Positions 42,801 to 57,732 of a stretch of 64,000 nucleotides of DNA are shown here, piece by piece. Numbering within the stretch: the stretch's first letter is position 1; every line of letters begins with the position of its first letter. The position numbers and the translations under genes were made by a program. Under the pieces are notes generated by a model, which ran no database searches, had not been told where the DNA came from, and saw nothing but the letters and a program-made list of their open reading frames with translations. Source of the stretch: Nipponacmea schrenckii (taxonomy: Eukaryota > Mollusca > Gastropoda > Lottiidae); the NCBI GenBank assembly GCA_030562195.1, contig JAUJPP010000002.1, positions 2,046,001-2,110,000 on the forward strand, in the 5' to 3' direction.

Positions 42801-45800
42801 TTTTATATTCATTTTTTTTGCAAGTAACATCTGACTTTGATATTTGAAGAATAAGACCCATGCATTTGAACTATACAACTATTTCAAAATATTTTTCCCA
42901 ATTTCATATTATATTTACAATTAGTGTTTGATATTACATTTAGCATGTATGTTATTTAAATACAGGGCTTATTCACACTTGCCGAGCACCTGAAAAACCA
43001 GTGATATGTACAGTCCATGCTTTGCTTTGATTGTCCAGTCATTGTTATATCCATTTGCCTATAAATTTATATAACAAAATATCATAACATAATTTATAAC
43101 TTTAGATATAAATGATACCATCAAGATTATAATGATTAACATAGGTCATATAGGTACTTTTTATACTACACCATATGTTAGAAATTAAACTCTTAATATC
43201 TAAATAGAAAATCTTCCAACAGGTTTTTAGTTCCCCTTGGGCAAATTGCTCCAAATATTTTCAAGCCCATTTAAATTGGGTGTTACAAATAAATTTCACT
43301 TACATAAAATTTTAGAAATTACTTAGAATATCAAAATTTGTGACTAATAATCAGCCTCATTGTATATCTAGAACTAAATCTCTTCCAACTTGATTTGGTA
43401 ATTTTGTGTCATGTGATACGAACCTTCCCTTCTTATACGGTCAGATTGACTTCAAAATGAAACCTTTGATCAAAAAATTTTTAAGTTTTAAAAAAAGCTT
43501 GAGCTATTTTCAGCTCTTAAGAAGCTTTACATTAAAAAGAAAATGCTGCCTTCAAGAAAAGACCAAGATGTTCTGACATAAAGCTTAAAATTAACAATGG
43601 CGCCAATATTATTTCCTTGACCTCATTTTGCATTCCATTAATGCAATGCCATTTCCGATATTTAAGAATAGAATGAAATAAAGAAAATGAACATACAGAC
43701 TTAAAAGCATAAATAAATATTTAATTGCATACATTTCTTTGTACACAAAAGAAATTGCCGCAAGGTGAACATTCATCAAAATAAACCATAGACGTTGATT
43801 TTTATTCAAAATATCATATTAGATTTCTTGTTTGAAGAGTGCAATATCGGAGAAATCAAGTAGGGCCTAGAGGCATTAGGAGACGAGAAAAGAAAGGCTT
43901 TTAAATTCAAGTGTTTGAGTATTATGATAAGGCTAGGCTGAAGTCTAATTAACTAACATAATATGGCTCAGAGCAGGTGATAACATTTGGAAATTTTATT
44001 TTTTCAAAACCAAAGTATTGGAATGGTGAAATTTTTTCAACTAAATATTAGTTCAAGTCAGGGATGTCTTTTAAACTTTAGCGATGAACAGTCAATTTTT
44101 AGAAGTCTGATCAGTTTCCATGAGCTTTATTCCTCAATCAATGGCCATTGCTTATGTGGACTGACCCAATTTCAGCTCCCCACACCTAATCTTATACTAA
44201 ACCTAAATGTCACGCACCCATATCATAAACCATATATACATTATAAATCAAGCTTAGAGGCAATAAAATATGACAGTAATGAAATTGAAATCTTCTTATC
44301 CATTAGATCATACCATCTACACCCATTAATAGATTTACTTTTATTTCAATATTCAAAATCACCTTGTCAAAATATTTGAACTAAAAGCTTCATTCATCTC
44401 TACCAAGGTGTGGAATTCAAAGGTTAAAATGATGAGCTCTTTTCTATATATGAGTGAAGTGTTCTGCCTCATACATAGGCAAGGCTACCCACCAATATTT
44501 TTTAATTTCTTTGTCAGCGTGTTTGTAAACGATTAAATATGGAGGACCAATTCATAACTTTAGAGATTTTGACGATTGAATACCATATAATCACAACAAT
44601 CTATGAAATTTTAAAAGATAAACTATATATTTCCCCAAATTGTTAACAATATATGCAATTTTCCAGCACAAACTTCATTTTTAAGGTCAAAATATTATCT
44701 TAAGTGGAATAGCTCCTTTAAGTGATTCAAAGTTATTGACTCTTCAAATAAGAAATTTTAATGTGATACATAAACATCATGAAATCTAGGAAAGAAAACC
44801 ATCCTCTATTCAAATGGTTATGTTGGTAAATGATAAATCCCATCTACCTTTGTGGATTTTCGGGTGTGAAATCTTCAAAGGCAAGATGCAAGCAAGAATA
44901 TTTTGTTGTTGCCTTTAGCAATTATCTCAGGCCATCTTTGAAAATTGGAAGCATGTTGCCTTCCATATGTTGTACGATAGTATTTCAAATTATTCATTAG
45001 TGAAACATTAGGCTATTCAATACTTTAGATGATGTATAGAATCTAAAATACATCTGGAAATTCCATTTCTCAACAAAAACTGGCGGCAAAAACAGCAGAT
45101 GCCTTTGAGCATTATTTCTTATTATCTTACATAATGTAAGGAGGTTGGATGATATCAGCTGTTTAGGAAATATTATGGACAAGTTTACAAGTCTGGGAAT
45201 AACTTTACTCTAATTTGTCTGCAGGCAGCAGCATCTGGTCTCTCAAATCAGGTCCAGGCTCATGTTGCCAAACAGCAGGTTTCTAAGGGGAAATACTCTT
45301 TTAGCCAGCCAACAATCACAATATTAATCATACCCTGTTGCCTTGAGCCCCATTAGGGAGGATATCAGATAGACAAGGGTCAGTATCCCAGTTATTAAGA
45401 CAATAAGAAGTGTTTAGAATGTGTCCCTAGGCAATCAGGAGAACGCCTTCAGGTCAATGTATTGTCTATCACATTGGTCCAATCTGTTGAAATACAATGA
45501 GTGATAATAGCTGGATAATATTAATTACAGAATACTTTATCAAATAATATTCCTTTCTGAATATGATAATATATTATAACTAATTATAACAGTGAAATTT
45601 CATCTCAGTGTTCAAAGCAGTTACTTTAAGTTTAGAATGACATAAACGATCACACAAAGCAAGTTAGGCATGGCTGAAAAACACATGGGATTCATTGATC
45701 AATTCCTGTGGTATTTGTGCATTAAGAAGCAAAATACGATCAAAGGAATGAAGGTGTACTTGCTTCTTAGTAGAAATATGGTCTGCCTTGCAGGTGGGCA

Positions 45801-47108
45801 TAAGAAACACACAGGCCCGAGTGTATTGGCAGCCATTAGCAAACAAAGACAGCCATATTTACAAAGATGGTTATGACAAATCGACTAGTCTGTTTGAAAT
45901 ATCTTCCCAATATTGATTTTAAAAGCGGCTACAATTTTTGAACAGCTTACAAGAATGTCTCAAAATCTTTTGTTTCCATTTTGCTATCCACAATTACAAT
46001 GAAAAAAGGCAGAAATATGTGAAATGTCAACAGAGGTTACAATAAGAAGGTTTGAGTAAGACAAATAGAGTTGTTCCTACATGTCTTCACAAACATTGGT
46101 TGTACTTGGTTTGAAGCTCATGTCTACCTCGACTACTTATTGTCTGTTTTACAACCTTGTTTTTATCCTAATAAACTCTTACACATACCTATTTCAAACA
46201 TTTTCACATTTTCTTTGCAACTCGAAACTAGTGAAACAATAGAAAAAGTGAATGTACGTAAAATTGTACATTTTGAAATATGTATACAACGGTAAAGTGG
46301 AAAGAAAAAGGACATCTTGAAATGATGGAGTGGACGCTAACAAGACAGGTTTTCAAACTTGATATAAACATGTTGAATGAATCTTGTTTGGCTACATCCG
46401 AATATCTTAACATACAAATTATACGCCTTACTTAGGGCCAAATTGAACTTTGTATTCTGTTCATTTGTAGGCCTATAATGTACATTTTTACATACAATCC
46501 ATGTCTTGCAAAATCAAATTTACTCTGAGAAAAAATTACTCAAAGAAAGAACAGGGATTCTTAGGTAGATATCGATGATCACATGAAAAAGTGTTCTACC
46601 ATGCCCTTGAAAATACTAAATCATTCAATATAATTCATTCAAAACTACGTAACCTTAACTACCAGTATAACATATGAGATTACTGGCATTATTCAGTGTA
46701 ATGAAAAGGATATTAATTTCACTCAAAATTCTTCAGAATCAATCAGAGAGCAAACATGCAAAAGGAGAAAACTGGACACCTGGGATAAGAAAACATTATA
46801 ACATGATTCAATGAAATTAGGCGTATTTTGCCCTCCATATTGACAATATCGACCCTGATATAGAGAATATATTTACCCAGGCAGCTTAGTTATTTTATAC
46901 TGCTGGTAATGTGATCATGTGTTTAAATTCGAGTCAATACAGGAGAGAACACATGAAAATAGATTTGATTACGTGAGTCACAATGGGTCGTGCTGGAAGG
47001 TATTGTTCAGTTACCTGGCTTTACTCGACACATGTTTTATCCCTTGATAACTACACATTTAGACTTGATATTGCTAATCAATACACCACATAGTGCCGTG
47101 CAATGGTC

Positions 47109-47130
47109 GTTCACAATACATATTGTGAAC
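47109..47130. promoter_or_regulatory. perfect inverted repeat, 10-bp arms, 2-bp spacer
   Basis: Arms GTTCACAATA and TATTGTGAAC are separated by CA. The surrounding block (about 46.9-47.4 kb) has mixed composition and several TAAT and TGACGTAATTAG-like words, unlike the neighbouring AT-rich DNA. It is a candidate regulatory block; no factor is assigned. Confidence 0.35.
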
Positions 47131-50100
47131 ACACTGCAGCTCTACTCTTTCATTTGCCAGTAATCATTACGTTATTTCCCCTTATTAATTGTTCCAGCCA
47201 TTCAAAGGTAACAAATGACGTAATTAGTCTGTGTTCCTCTAATATTTAATTTTCCTTTCCCTGATAATGATTGCCAGTAGTGGGTTTATTCCGTGCAAAT
47301 TGATGCAACATTAAATGCACAATCTTCTCCCCTATAATGTGGCTCTCTTTTGTATGCTAATTCTGGGCAATTCATTACTTGTCTAATCAAAAGAACATAT
47401 CATTGCCAAACCTAATCTTAAAATCAGACTTGCCTTCTATCTAGATGCATCCCCTACTTACTATTTGTCAAGATGGCTTCATTTTTTGTCGACATTGGAA
47501 TAATTATGATAAGCAATAACAGGCATGATGTCAAACAAGTTAAATGATATCTCATATTGTTACGAATAAGTAACAATTTGCTGAAAACTTAAGTTTTCTT
47601 AATTGTTTTGCCACAATGGATATGATTTTTAACATGTAAAACACATTTTTAATACAGAAATAGAATGGTCTGACAAAGATACTCTTGTATTGCCATTTCT
47701 TTTTTCAAGCTAGCTCTTCAAAGGTTATACATACAACGTAACTTAAAAATCCTTCAGAACTTTAATGATTTGAAGCTTTGGACTGCAAGGATATTCGACA
47801 CAAAGTAGAATGGAAATAGTGGAATTAGTGCTGCAGTTTGAATTTTGATTTTAGTAATAATTTGCAGATACTTAGTAACCAGGTATGACTAGGGGTGTCA
47901 AGAGGATCCATGTGGGAATGAAAGCAATATTTTGAGTGGTTGGGGTTCAAATGCTTGCTGTCCAGTTGAAGCACAATTTTGAGCTGAAGAAATTCTGTAC
48001 GGTGGCTAGAATACATTTAGCTATACGTTCGTGTCAGTCTCAATAGAAAAATCATCTAAGACAAATCTTATTGGCTTATAAAGTCATCCCTACTTGATTT
48101 ATGAAATCAATCTTGCAATAAGTAGACTTTAGAATAGAACTAGTCTGAAATCAATTACTTATGTACCCGACATCAACTTGTTTTATTGTTCATTTGATTA
48201 AAACATGAAAGTTTGCTGATAAATAAAGTGTCTAGAAAGTTAATTTGATTTCCTAGTGAAGATAATAATATATCAAACTAGCAATCTTTTATATACCTTC
48301 AAGCTATATTTCATCACAATAAATGAAAATATAAAATGTCAGAAAAAATATGAATATTATGTTATCAATCTAATTTGACTGAACATAGAGTTCTGCTTGT
48401 TTTCAAATTAAATTAGCATTTCACACAGAATGAATGTATTTTCAAGATTAACAGAAAGAAATGCTCAGAAAGTGTTTGGTAAGTAATAAACAGTTATGCA
48501 CTGTCTTATTGATATGAAGTCTCTCTGAACTGAATATTCGCACCATCTTAATAATGCTTAAGGATACTAGTATGAATTCTTTAAATGAAGCACTTATTAA
48601 CTGCATCTCATTCTCAGTATCAACAAAGTAGATAGCTATCACTAGACATTCTTATTGCCCTCAGATTATTGAATTAAGATGTCTCTGTGTGTTAATAAAA
48701 TAAAATAAATAGAAATAATGTTAGATAATAAGTTACATAAAGACTAGACTAAATATAAATCAATTACATCTATATTATACATCATTATTATTTTATTATA
48801 CATACAATGTCTTCAGGCAATCTGTCTGACTCTACAGTTTTATCATTAGTACGACCATTTGATCTTGGATCTGATCATGAACCAAGCAAATTGGCAGGGT
48901 ATGATGCGCTCTTGCAAACTTAGACTTTGGCTTGAACAATGTTGACATAAGCATCACGGAAAGAACTCTAAACTCGTTTGCAATTGCTGATTATCATCAT
49001 GTATACTATGTATATGAAGTATTGACCTAAGCAGAAGCATAAGCATTGTTTCCTTATAAAGCTTATTTTGAGCATCACACCAAAGAATAATACTTGTTCA
49101 AGCATACCATCAATCATTAGAATGTGTTTTTAAAATTACGTTCTTATCAAATCATTTTGCCTTTTTTTTTGTATTCCATGCGATTCCAGGAATTCAACAG
49201 AATGTTGATCTCAGATTAATGAAAGATAACCATTTGCACAGTCAAAGTACTAAAGTTTCAAGTTTTCTTGAGTGTTTTTTCTGACCACAAATAATGATGA
49301 GTTAATTGGCTGTTATCTGAACAGGGTTTACAAGAGGAGTGTTGTGGTCTTACATACTTAATGGGTAATGTCCATAATCACTGCAATAAAAACGGGGCTT
49401 AATTTAGATTTATGACCCTTAATTTTTCAATTGCTACAATAGGTAGGCTGGATCGTGGCTCTGATAATGTAAGATATATCAAGATATATGTGTGACAGCC
49501 TACTTACAACAGCTGATTTATTCACCAGTTTATTAGATTTAATTAATTTGTATTGGCTTAGCCTTTGGGTTTAATATGTCACATTTTTTTTTATCACTAT
49601 ATGATATATGTATTTTTTTAGATAGTAAAATTAATCATTTCCAATGTTTAACAAATTACTAACAAAGAAAAATTGCTTTAGGACTCATACTATGTTGGAC
49701 AGATATATGAGTTATTCTTCGAAGTATTCACATAATTTGTTAGAATGTTGATTTTAATTTCTTTTGGTTATATTTGATTTTAAACACATACTATAGTATA
49801 TTAGACTCGGTGGAATAGACATGTTTTTAACTATTAGGATACTTTCCATTACAAATTGATGCAACCAAAGAGCAAAAAACAGCAGTCATGTCGATAACCT
49901 ATGCATATATGCGTGCTTGTTTTCATAGAAATCAGAACCTAAATCCCCATCCAAGTTAAACTGACATTTCATCATTTCTCTTAAAATAAATAAATTCCCT
50001 TGTTATGAAGTTATGATGACTCTTGTAATAATTCCTGGCAGCAGACTTTTAGCATGAAAACAGTCTGCTTTTTCTACCTATATGATAGAGAGAACTTCAG

Positions 50101-53100
50101 ATGTTTGGCATTTGTGTCAGATTAAGTGCTTTATATTGGAGAGGACGCCTAATTCCCATAGCAGACGTACCAGCAAATTGTTGATAAATGGCTGCCATAA
50201 TATGTTAATTATGAGATTATTATATAAGACTCAAAGTAAATTGTAGACAAGCTCTTAGCATCATCATTAAACAATTAGCCATTTTCACTTATACAAGAAT
50301 TAGAAGTCAATCTGTATGAAATTTATAACTCTAAATAATAAAAAAATGTCCTAAAAGAGCGATTGCATTACCTCAGTGTCAAAAGTAGAATGCCATTCTT
50401 AACTTAATCCCTGAATGCTTATGCTATTCGTGTTGTTCTTGTGGATTTATTCCTTAAAGAATAGCTATAAATATCGGACATTTTGTTTCTTAATAATTCT
50501 TCCTTCCAAACCTCTCAAAGCATTAGAACAAATTCTACCGCAATCATTAACTAATTAGCAATGTTAATCTAACCTACTCAAGTCAGTTAATGGAAAGAAT
50601 TTGAGTAGATACAAGTTTTAGAGTCTATTAAAAGTTACAAAACAACTCAATTACTAACCAACAACTAGAAATTCCTCATTTTCAAATTTGAAGCCAAAAG
50701 ACAAAAACATTTCTGATCATTTCAGACAAAACCGAACTGTGATTAACCTAAAAACTTTCAATGATCTAATTAAAAAATTCCTAAATCGCAACAGATTTTT
50801 TCAAAATTCACCTTCAGAAGGGTAAATACTTTTAAGTAAAATTTCAAACCAAAAGGTAAATCACTCAAAAATTCTGAAGGAGTAAACATTAAATTTGATG
50901 AGACATGAAATTTCATTAGTTTTTGATACAGAAGTATCAAAAGATTTTAAAATACAATAAAACTAAATGAAAGTAAGTATAAATTTATCAATGCAGTTTA
51001 TGGCTGCATTTTTGGGCCAACAGAAAGGAGGTCCACAATAAATATCAAATCATTAATACAAATTACCCAGAAAGGCCAAAGATAAACTTTTTATAGCTTA
51101 TACTATTAAACAGTGATGGCAAACTCTTTTTATAGTGAGGTATAAAATTGATCATTGATATCATGCCAAATCAGTTGATAGGCATAAAAAATTGGCATAA
51201 AAATGCACCACTTGCTTTTTTTCATACTTAATGCTTTTTATCAATTGAAGCCCCATCTGGAAGTGTACCTTAATGATTTCAGTAAATAAGTCTATAATCG
51301 CTTTAAAAAAGATACAAATGTATAGACTTCTTTATAGAGTTTTTATAGGGGCATTTAGAAAGTAAATTGAATTAATTGGGTGGGGTCGGCTAGGTTGGAC
51401 AAACATTTCATCTCAATCATAAAAACCTCACAATACAACGTGATTTATATAGCCATTAGAAAGGTAAGAGAGCATCCAGAATGTTAGGCATTGTTAATTT
51501 GCTGGATGTAAAGAGAGTTAAGTTGACGGATAGACATGAATGACAATATGATGAATACACAAGATCAACACGATTCGAATACAGCACGCTATTGACACAA
51601 GATATTCGAGTGTATCTGTTAATCCTAACTTCAACAAGGAGAATAAAATAAAGTCACCTGGTTGCTATCTAGGCTTCCTCTATTGTTACCTAGAAGTCTA
51701 GTAACATTGTAACTATACTATCTAAACAAGTCACGAGGCAATCCTTGCTGTCCACCCATTTAGTCAATTAGAACTCTTCAATTCACTAAAACAATAAAAG
51801 GGGCTCGTTTATAAAGTTCACGTTAATTTTAGTCCCATGAGAAATTTTTAAGGGTAGTGAAACAGCTCAATTGATGGTTAAGTTAGAAATCTCTATTTAG
51901 GTGACGTTCAAGCTATCCGAGGATAGTCACAAACTACAAGTCCTTTCCAGCCACCTCTGTGCAAGAAAAAAAACGGGGCTAGGATTCAACAGTAAAATAT
52001 AATTCCCAAGACAGAACATAGTAAGGATATTACTTTAAAAGGAATTCTCACATTTGAAGTGTTTTGTTGTTTTCCGAGTGAGAAACATATACAGAAATAG
52101 AAATCTCCTAGCAACCTGAAAAACTAAGATTTGTAAAAACCTGGCAGTCGTAAGATTGTCTTAAAAACAAGGAACTTGACAAATTTTAAGCCTAAAACCA
52201 TAAAGCCATCTTTGTTATAAAACGATTTGTATCGATAAAATTCACTGGCTCAAGGCAGAATGTCGTAAAGATGAAGAAAGTAAATTTAATTTGAAGATAA
52301 AAGATGGAATTAAAATAACACTATAACCTAAATGGTTTACTAGACATGTCTTAAAGCAGTTCTCATAAAAGCTGACTTTTCTTAGATGGTGACCATCCAC
52401 TAGTCATAACCAATTCACTGTGTCATGAATTTTGAGTTACACAATATTTTGTGTTCGTGAACATTTCAATTACACAAAATTAATAGTGCCTATATATAAA
52501 GTTTGACTTCTGTCTCAACAATTTCCTAAAATCAAAAAAGGAAAAAACATCTCCAGTTAAGTTGAACGATAAGGTTTCAGCAAATTCTATTCAACATGTA
52601 TGTTAAGTGAGTCAGACATAGAAAAGGGTATAAATATTGATTTATTCAATTTTGTCACATATCATTTGTCTTTGTCACCATTTAGTTCTTTGGTTTCTTT
52701 TATTCTTTCCCAGAGATATCTCTTCCTCACATAGCTAGCCAATATCTTTCTGGTCTCTTGGATAATAAAGCCAATAGAGTACCCAACAGAATGAGTTCAA
52801 TCAGCCTCAAAGATTGGTCTCCATGGAACATAATTTCTACTGAGCACAGATAGCTAACACTGGACCAACCAACCTTATCAGCACGTCCATACATCCCAAA
52901 AACTTTTTCTCGTTTATTGAACTTAATCACATAAGATGCAGATAGCTTCATGCCCATTACCTCTTACATTTACTGAAACTCTACCATGCATCTGGCATAA
53001 ACAAAGTCTTCAAGGGTTCAAAAATTTTCTTTGATGCAGATGATCTCAAATCATAATTAACAGTCCAATGTATCAATTTTCTTATTAAAAGTCATGCAAT

Positions 53101-54073
53101 TTGCACTGTTACATGCACAATTACATTTGAAATGAACAAAACATAATTAAGAAATCCAAAAGGGACCTGAAAAGCAATTTCTGATAATCTTGTACAAAGA
53201 CAAAAGCCCTGTCCATTTACAGAACAGATTTTCTTGGCACCCCAATCTAATTGTTGAAAGTATCAAATGACAGGGGAGTCTGTGGAACTTCTGTCTAGCA
53301 ACTTCGTGTTTCCCTTTTAAATGAATTTTGTTTAATTAAATGCCAAAAAGATATCAGTAATTATTTGATTATCACTTTGTCCTGTGAACCAGTGGAAACG
53401 AAGGTTAGAGTAAATGACTAGGTTTAGGGGAGAGATAATATGATTTAATTCCTCAGAGGGGGGTCAGGTTTCACTCCAACTACACGAAATCAGCTCCGAA
53501 CCGAGAGACAAAAAAATATTATACATAATTAAAGCAGCAACAGTCTTCCTAATTACAAGCTTTAAGAGGGAAATTAGTGGCTTAAAAATGGAAGTTTTAA
53601 CCATAATGGCTAACCAGCTAACTGACATCTCCAGCTTTGAATTTTAAGCTAAAACAAAGAAGAAAATTAAAAATAAATGATTTTAAAAAGAGAGTATTAG
53701 TGCCAAAATTTTGTGGAGAAAACTTCAAAAACTGTCAACTCATAAAAAAGCTAATGACGGCTCTGTCTTTTCAAGTCCTAAGGTTTCTTTTGTTCAATAA
53801 GAAACTGGCTTTGTTGAATATTAAATGAAATAAGAAGTTTAAAGGACACTCAGAGATAATTATAAGATTAGAGATGAGAGGCCCCCTACCATAATCCTTT
53901 TATATAATTTTATAATCAATGGTTTGAGAGGACACATACTTGAAAACCCAGTCACTTTAGATATCTCAACTCTACCATTGATATATTAAATTATTAGATT
54001 TCATATATATAGATTTCACAAGCTATGTATGTTTAAAAAAATTAATGATTGAGTCAAATATACTCATTAGCTA

Positions 54074-54166
54074 TAATGCTTGGTTACAACTCTAATTCTT
54101 AATTATGGTTCTAATGCTTATGACTGTTCTAATGCTTAATTTCAGTTTTGATGCTTAGTTATTGTT
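54074..54166. repeat. degenerate 19-bp tandem repeat, five units
   Basis: TAATGCTTRRTTAYRGTTC-like units start at 54,074, 54,093, 54,112, 54,130 and 54,149. Isolated TGCTTAGTTATGG words continue to about 54,256, suggesting a longer, decayed array. Confidence 0.75.
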
Positions 54167-54600
54167 TTTTTTATGTGTAGTTATGAAACAGATGTTTCGA
54201 TCCTTATGGTTTTGAATGTGTTATGTTTAAGGAACTAAGTAAATGCTTAGTTATGGTAAGGCTTGATAATGTTTCTAATGTTTAAAACCAATATACCACA
54301 ATAAAGGCCATTTTCCAGTCAACCAAGTCACATTTTATGATTGAAAAATAGCAGTAATTTCATCAGACCTACACAATCTTTCCATCAATATAAACTTCTA
54401 TGGACCATTTTATTAGAATATGAATAAAATATAAATAAATTATATTAATATATCAAGAATATAAAATGTTTAATGTAGCGAGAACAGACACAAAATGGAC
54501 ATATTAATATTTTACTATTTTGTTATTGATTTAGCAAAACAATATGGGAAGTTAATTTATAGCTATTGATAATTATGCAAATTCATATCCTGCCCAAATC

Positions 54601-54720
54601 TAATTGTAATTTATATATTTTCAGAGAAGAGTGAGTTTAAATTTTCATCTAATTTTTAAATAATTTAATTTACAAAATATTCAGAAAAGAGTGAGTTTAA
54701 ATTTTTATCTAATTTTTAAA
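54601..54720. repeat. 60-bp tandem duplication, two units
   Basis: Units 54,601-54,660 and 54,661-54,720 align without gaps. The right two thirds (AAGAGTGAGTTTAAATTT through CTAATTTTTAAA) is nearly identical, and the left third is more diverged. Confidence 0.92.
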
Positions 54721-55500
54721 TAAATGTGCATAAAATGAATTTCTCAATAATTGATACGAAACTGTTTCCGAATCATGAATTTTTTTTCCAATATAACAAA
54801 TGGAGAATTTAGTCTGAATACCAAACACTCCTATGACCCAAGGGAGAATTAGACGTTTTGTTTAACACAGCACAAGTTGATTGAAATAGCAGACAAGATT
54901 TTTTATGTGTTGCTATCATTTTCTCTACAAAAAAACACACAGTAGAATGGGAATGAGAGTCTGAGAATCGTTTTGTAATTTCAATCTGAAACCCACAGAC
55001 ATCAGATCTTACATTATCTGACCATCTAAAACAAACGGAAAATGAGTTGGTTCTTGTTTGAGAAGGTCTTTAACAACTCTTACAGCAGAATTCCTGCTCT
55101 ATTTTCTCTTTTCTTCAGTTTGGCTGAGTAAATATTGGCCTAGTTAATTATAGTGTCTTAACTTCTTAATGTTGTGTTCACATGTCAATCTTGTTGGTTA
55201 GATATCAAAATTATTGGTTCACATCTGTCAAATAATATCAATTATTATTCTCCAAAAAAGACAAAGTATTTGTTCTCAAGACTTGGCCTTTTTATCATGA
55301 TCAATGGTCAAGCAAATCTGAGCACTCGATTCAAACTTGAGCACTTAAATTGTGAGAATGGGTCAAGCATTTGGTTGATGACCATTTTGTCACAGAATTT
55401 GGTCAAGCATTTGTCTGAAAGACATGACCACTGAAGGGCTCAGTTAACTTAAGTAGGTTTTAAAAAAAGGAATGCTTCCACTCTTTCTAATAAAGCCTGA

Positions 55501-57732
55501 AACATTTACTGTACATGTTGCAACCACTTAAGCTGTTTCCAGCTCACCCTTTCATACATATTTCATCTTGCCTACTTTTTTTTTTTATATACATACGTTT
55601 TCTTGTACCAATTATACTGGAAGCATGCTTTTTGATTGTTCTTCCACAAATGTGAGATGTAGGTTGTGTGAATCAAATGATGAAGTGGATATCATGACAT
55701 TCAACAATAAAACCTGACCAATGTATTTTAAGACCAATTGATTCTAAAGCTATTTTAAGTTTTCCATGACGCAAACAGTGAAATCGAATCATTTTGGCTA
55801 AAACAGCAGGACACTTGTTTGCCGATGGAAGAGTCGTATTGAACTCCATAGATGAATAAATGGCATCTAATGACAGTAAACCTCAGTAAATTAAGATAAA
55901 TTTGGGTGACTTAAGTCTAAAAGATCCGTAGTCTTTGAAAATGATTCCATACCATTTCCGCCAGAGTGCCATATAGAAAAAAGTCAATAGACATTAGAGC
56001 AGGCGATCTATTTGAACCGTTATTCATTATAGTCATCTAGTTTTTCACTACGAGTAGAATTCTTGAGAGAATTTCTCCAGCTCGCCTCTTCTCAATTGTC
56101 GTAATTTGATGTAGAGAAGTGCTAGCGTATTGTCAGACTTGACTTTGATCAATAAATAAATCTAGCAGGAAAAATTCATCTTGAGCTAAAGCTTCGATAA
56201 TTCTGTTCAAGTCAATATCAACAGAACACATTCGGTAAAAGAATTTAATTTGCAAACAAGAGACCTTGGAAATTAATCCCATGCCAAAGAATTTGTTTCT
56301 CTTTTCTTTTTTATCTGAATGAATATTTGTAATTAGCCGTCGTTCTAGTCGTAGGTTTTAAATGGGTAAAGAACGGTATAGTCATCTTAAATCGAACATA
56401 TAATGGTCAAGACCTCAAACGGCTAACGTTATTAGATATCTAAATAGTCTAAATATCCTGACAGTTCCACGAACCATATAATTTTCCAGATAGAAAAAAT
56501 CGTGAATATTGGTACTTCTGGTCATGATAATACGGTGTTTACATAGAAATAGTTCTCTCACGTTTACCACATAATCTAATTTGTTGGCTAAGATCAACAA
56601 AACGGTCAGAAATAAAAGATTCTAGTGTCATCGTATCGTGGCATAATTTCTGGTATTTCTGGAAAATCGGTGAGCAGACGTCAGCCTTATTTGTATAGAG
56701 TCATAACAATACACTTCAGGAAACTTGAATATTGTTATCATTTGAAAAATCGATTTTAATTCATAAGCTCCGTGTTTCATCTGTTAGAATAATATCCTTA
56801 TATGAGATGAATGTTATATTCTCTAATGGACAACGTGGTATCGGTCTTTGATGAAAAAAATGTCGACTGCTTTTAAGAAGAAGCTATAAGAGGATTGTCA
56901 CCGCCCACCCGAAGTTAATAATATCATACTATCAGCTTTAACAACCAGGTGTTCCTCAACAAAAACGACATTTTTACTATATAGTTTTCTTAGTAGGTAA
57001 ACAAACCTCAGGTTTCAACTTACTAATATACCAAACTCGTGGTAAATACCAAAATCTAAACAGTAGTAGAGTTACTTTTAAACCAACAGTCAAAATTGAT
57101 AGATGTTTAGGTGAAAAATCTTGCAATTCCGGCTGTTCTTACAAAGAACGTTACGGTACTGTGTTGGTCGCAAGTTATGGATCTTTGCCTGAAATTACCG
57201 ACGATACAAAAGGTTTCATTAACAGCATACCTGTAATGTTAATATCTTTCAACACGCATGCAAAGTTTAACATGTACTGCAGCCTGAAATTGCGCTTGAT
57301 ATCACAGCCTAATATAAAATTTAGTAGACGATTAACCAAACAAGAATTTCTGCATTGATGTGTGTTTATAAAATAATAATATGCCCGCATAGCATCGAAC
57401 ACAATAGACAATGTTCCCCGTATTGCCATGGAATGGGATAAAACGCCAATTTGGCACCAAATCCTGGCAATTAAGTTATAATTAACGGAATGTGGTGAAA
57501 GAATATTCTCTAGTCTTTGTTAATATTCCTGTTTATATGAGAATGAATTATTTGGCACTATTGTTGATTACTTATGATACCAATGTTTTGACAAATGTAA
57601 AAAGTATGGTGAGATGAAAATGTAATGTTATAATTAGTAAGGATTTGTTGACGAATGTTATGTTTGTATTTTGAGTTACTGATTTATTTTTCGAAGTTAA
57701 TGAGCTTTCCAAATAATCTTAATGGGTCTTAC
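55501..57732. other. CpG-rich start of intron 1
   Basis: CpG rises from about 2 per 360 bp (54,961-55,320) to 8 per 300 bp (55,741-56,040) and 11 per 360 bp (56,041-56,400). No exon was found. The stretch continues the CpG-rich zone of the promoter into the gene and may be part of an unmethylated 5' domain. Confidence 0.6.

Larger units (their letters stand above)
32001..55500. other. intron 1, 5' portion: candidate regulatory blocks, no gene seen
   Basis: No exon was recognised. Several blocks of a few hundred bases have more balanced composition and homeodomain-like TAAT words: about 32.1-33.3, 40.7-40.9, 41.2-41.45, 45.2-45.5, 46.9-47.4 and 53.2-53.56 kb. They are where I would look first for conserved enhancers, but nothing here proves function. 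The 130-codon open frame at 43,987-44,379 has no known domain. Confidence 0.4.
593..57732 (-). other. unc5: unc5 intron 1, 57,140 bp, phase 1
   Basis: The intron starts with GTAAGA at 57,732 and ends with TTTTTCAG at 593. Its polypyrimidine tract is short (TATATTTTTCAG), as is common in AT-rich invertebrate introns. It occupies almost 90 percent of the window. No plausible additional exon was recognised on either strand. The open frames inside it are short, have no family signature and match what AT-rich DNA gives by chance. It contains the repeats and candidate regulatory blocks listed separately. Confidence 0.8.

Noticed and set aside
43987..44379. 130-codon plus-strand ORF, the longest in the intron apart from exon 2
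   Set aside because: It shows no recognisable domain, its composition matches the AT-rich surroundings, and it has no convincing splice or start context.
57161..57429. Overlapping ORFs on both strands just inside intron 1
   Set aside because: They are mirror frames of each other without domains. Neither joins exon 1 or exon 2 with matching phase and good splice sites.
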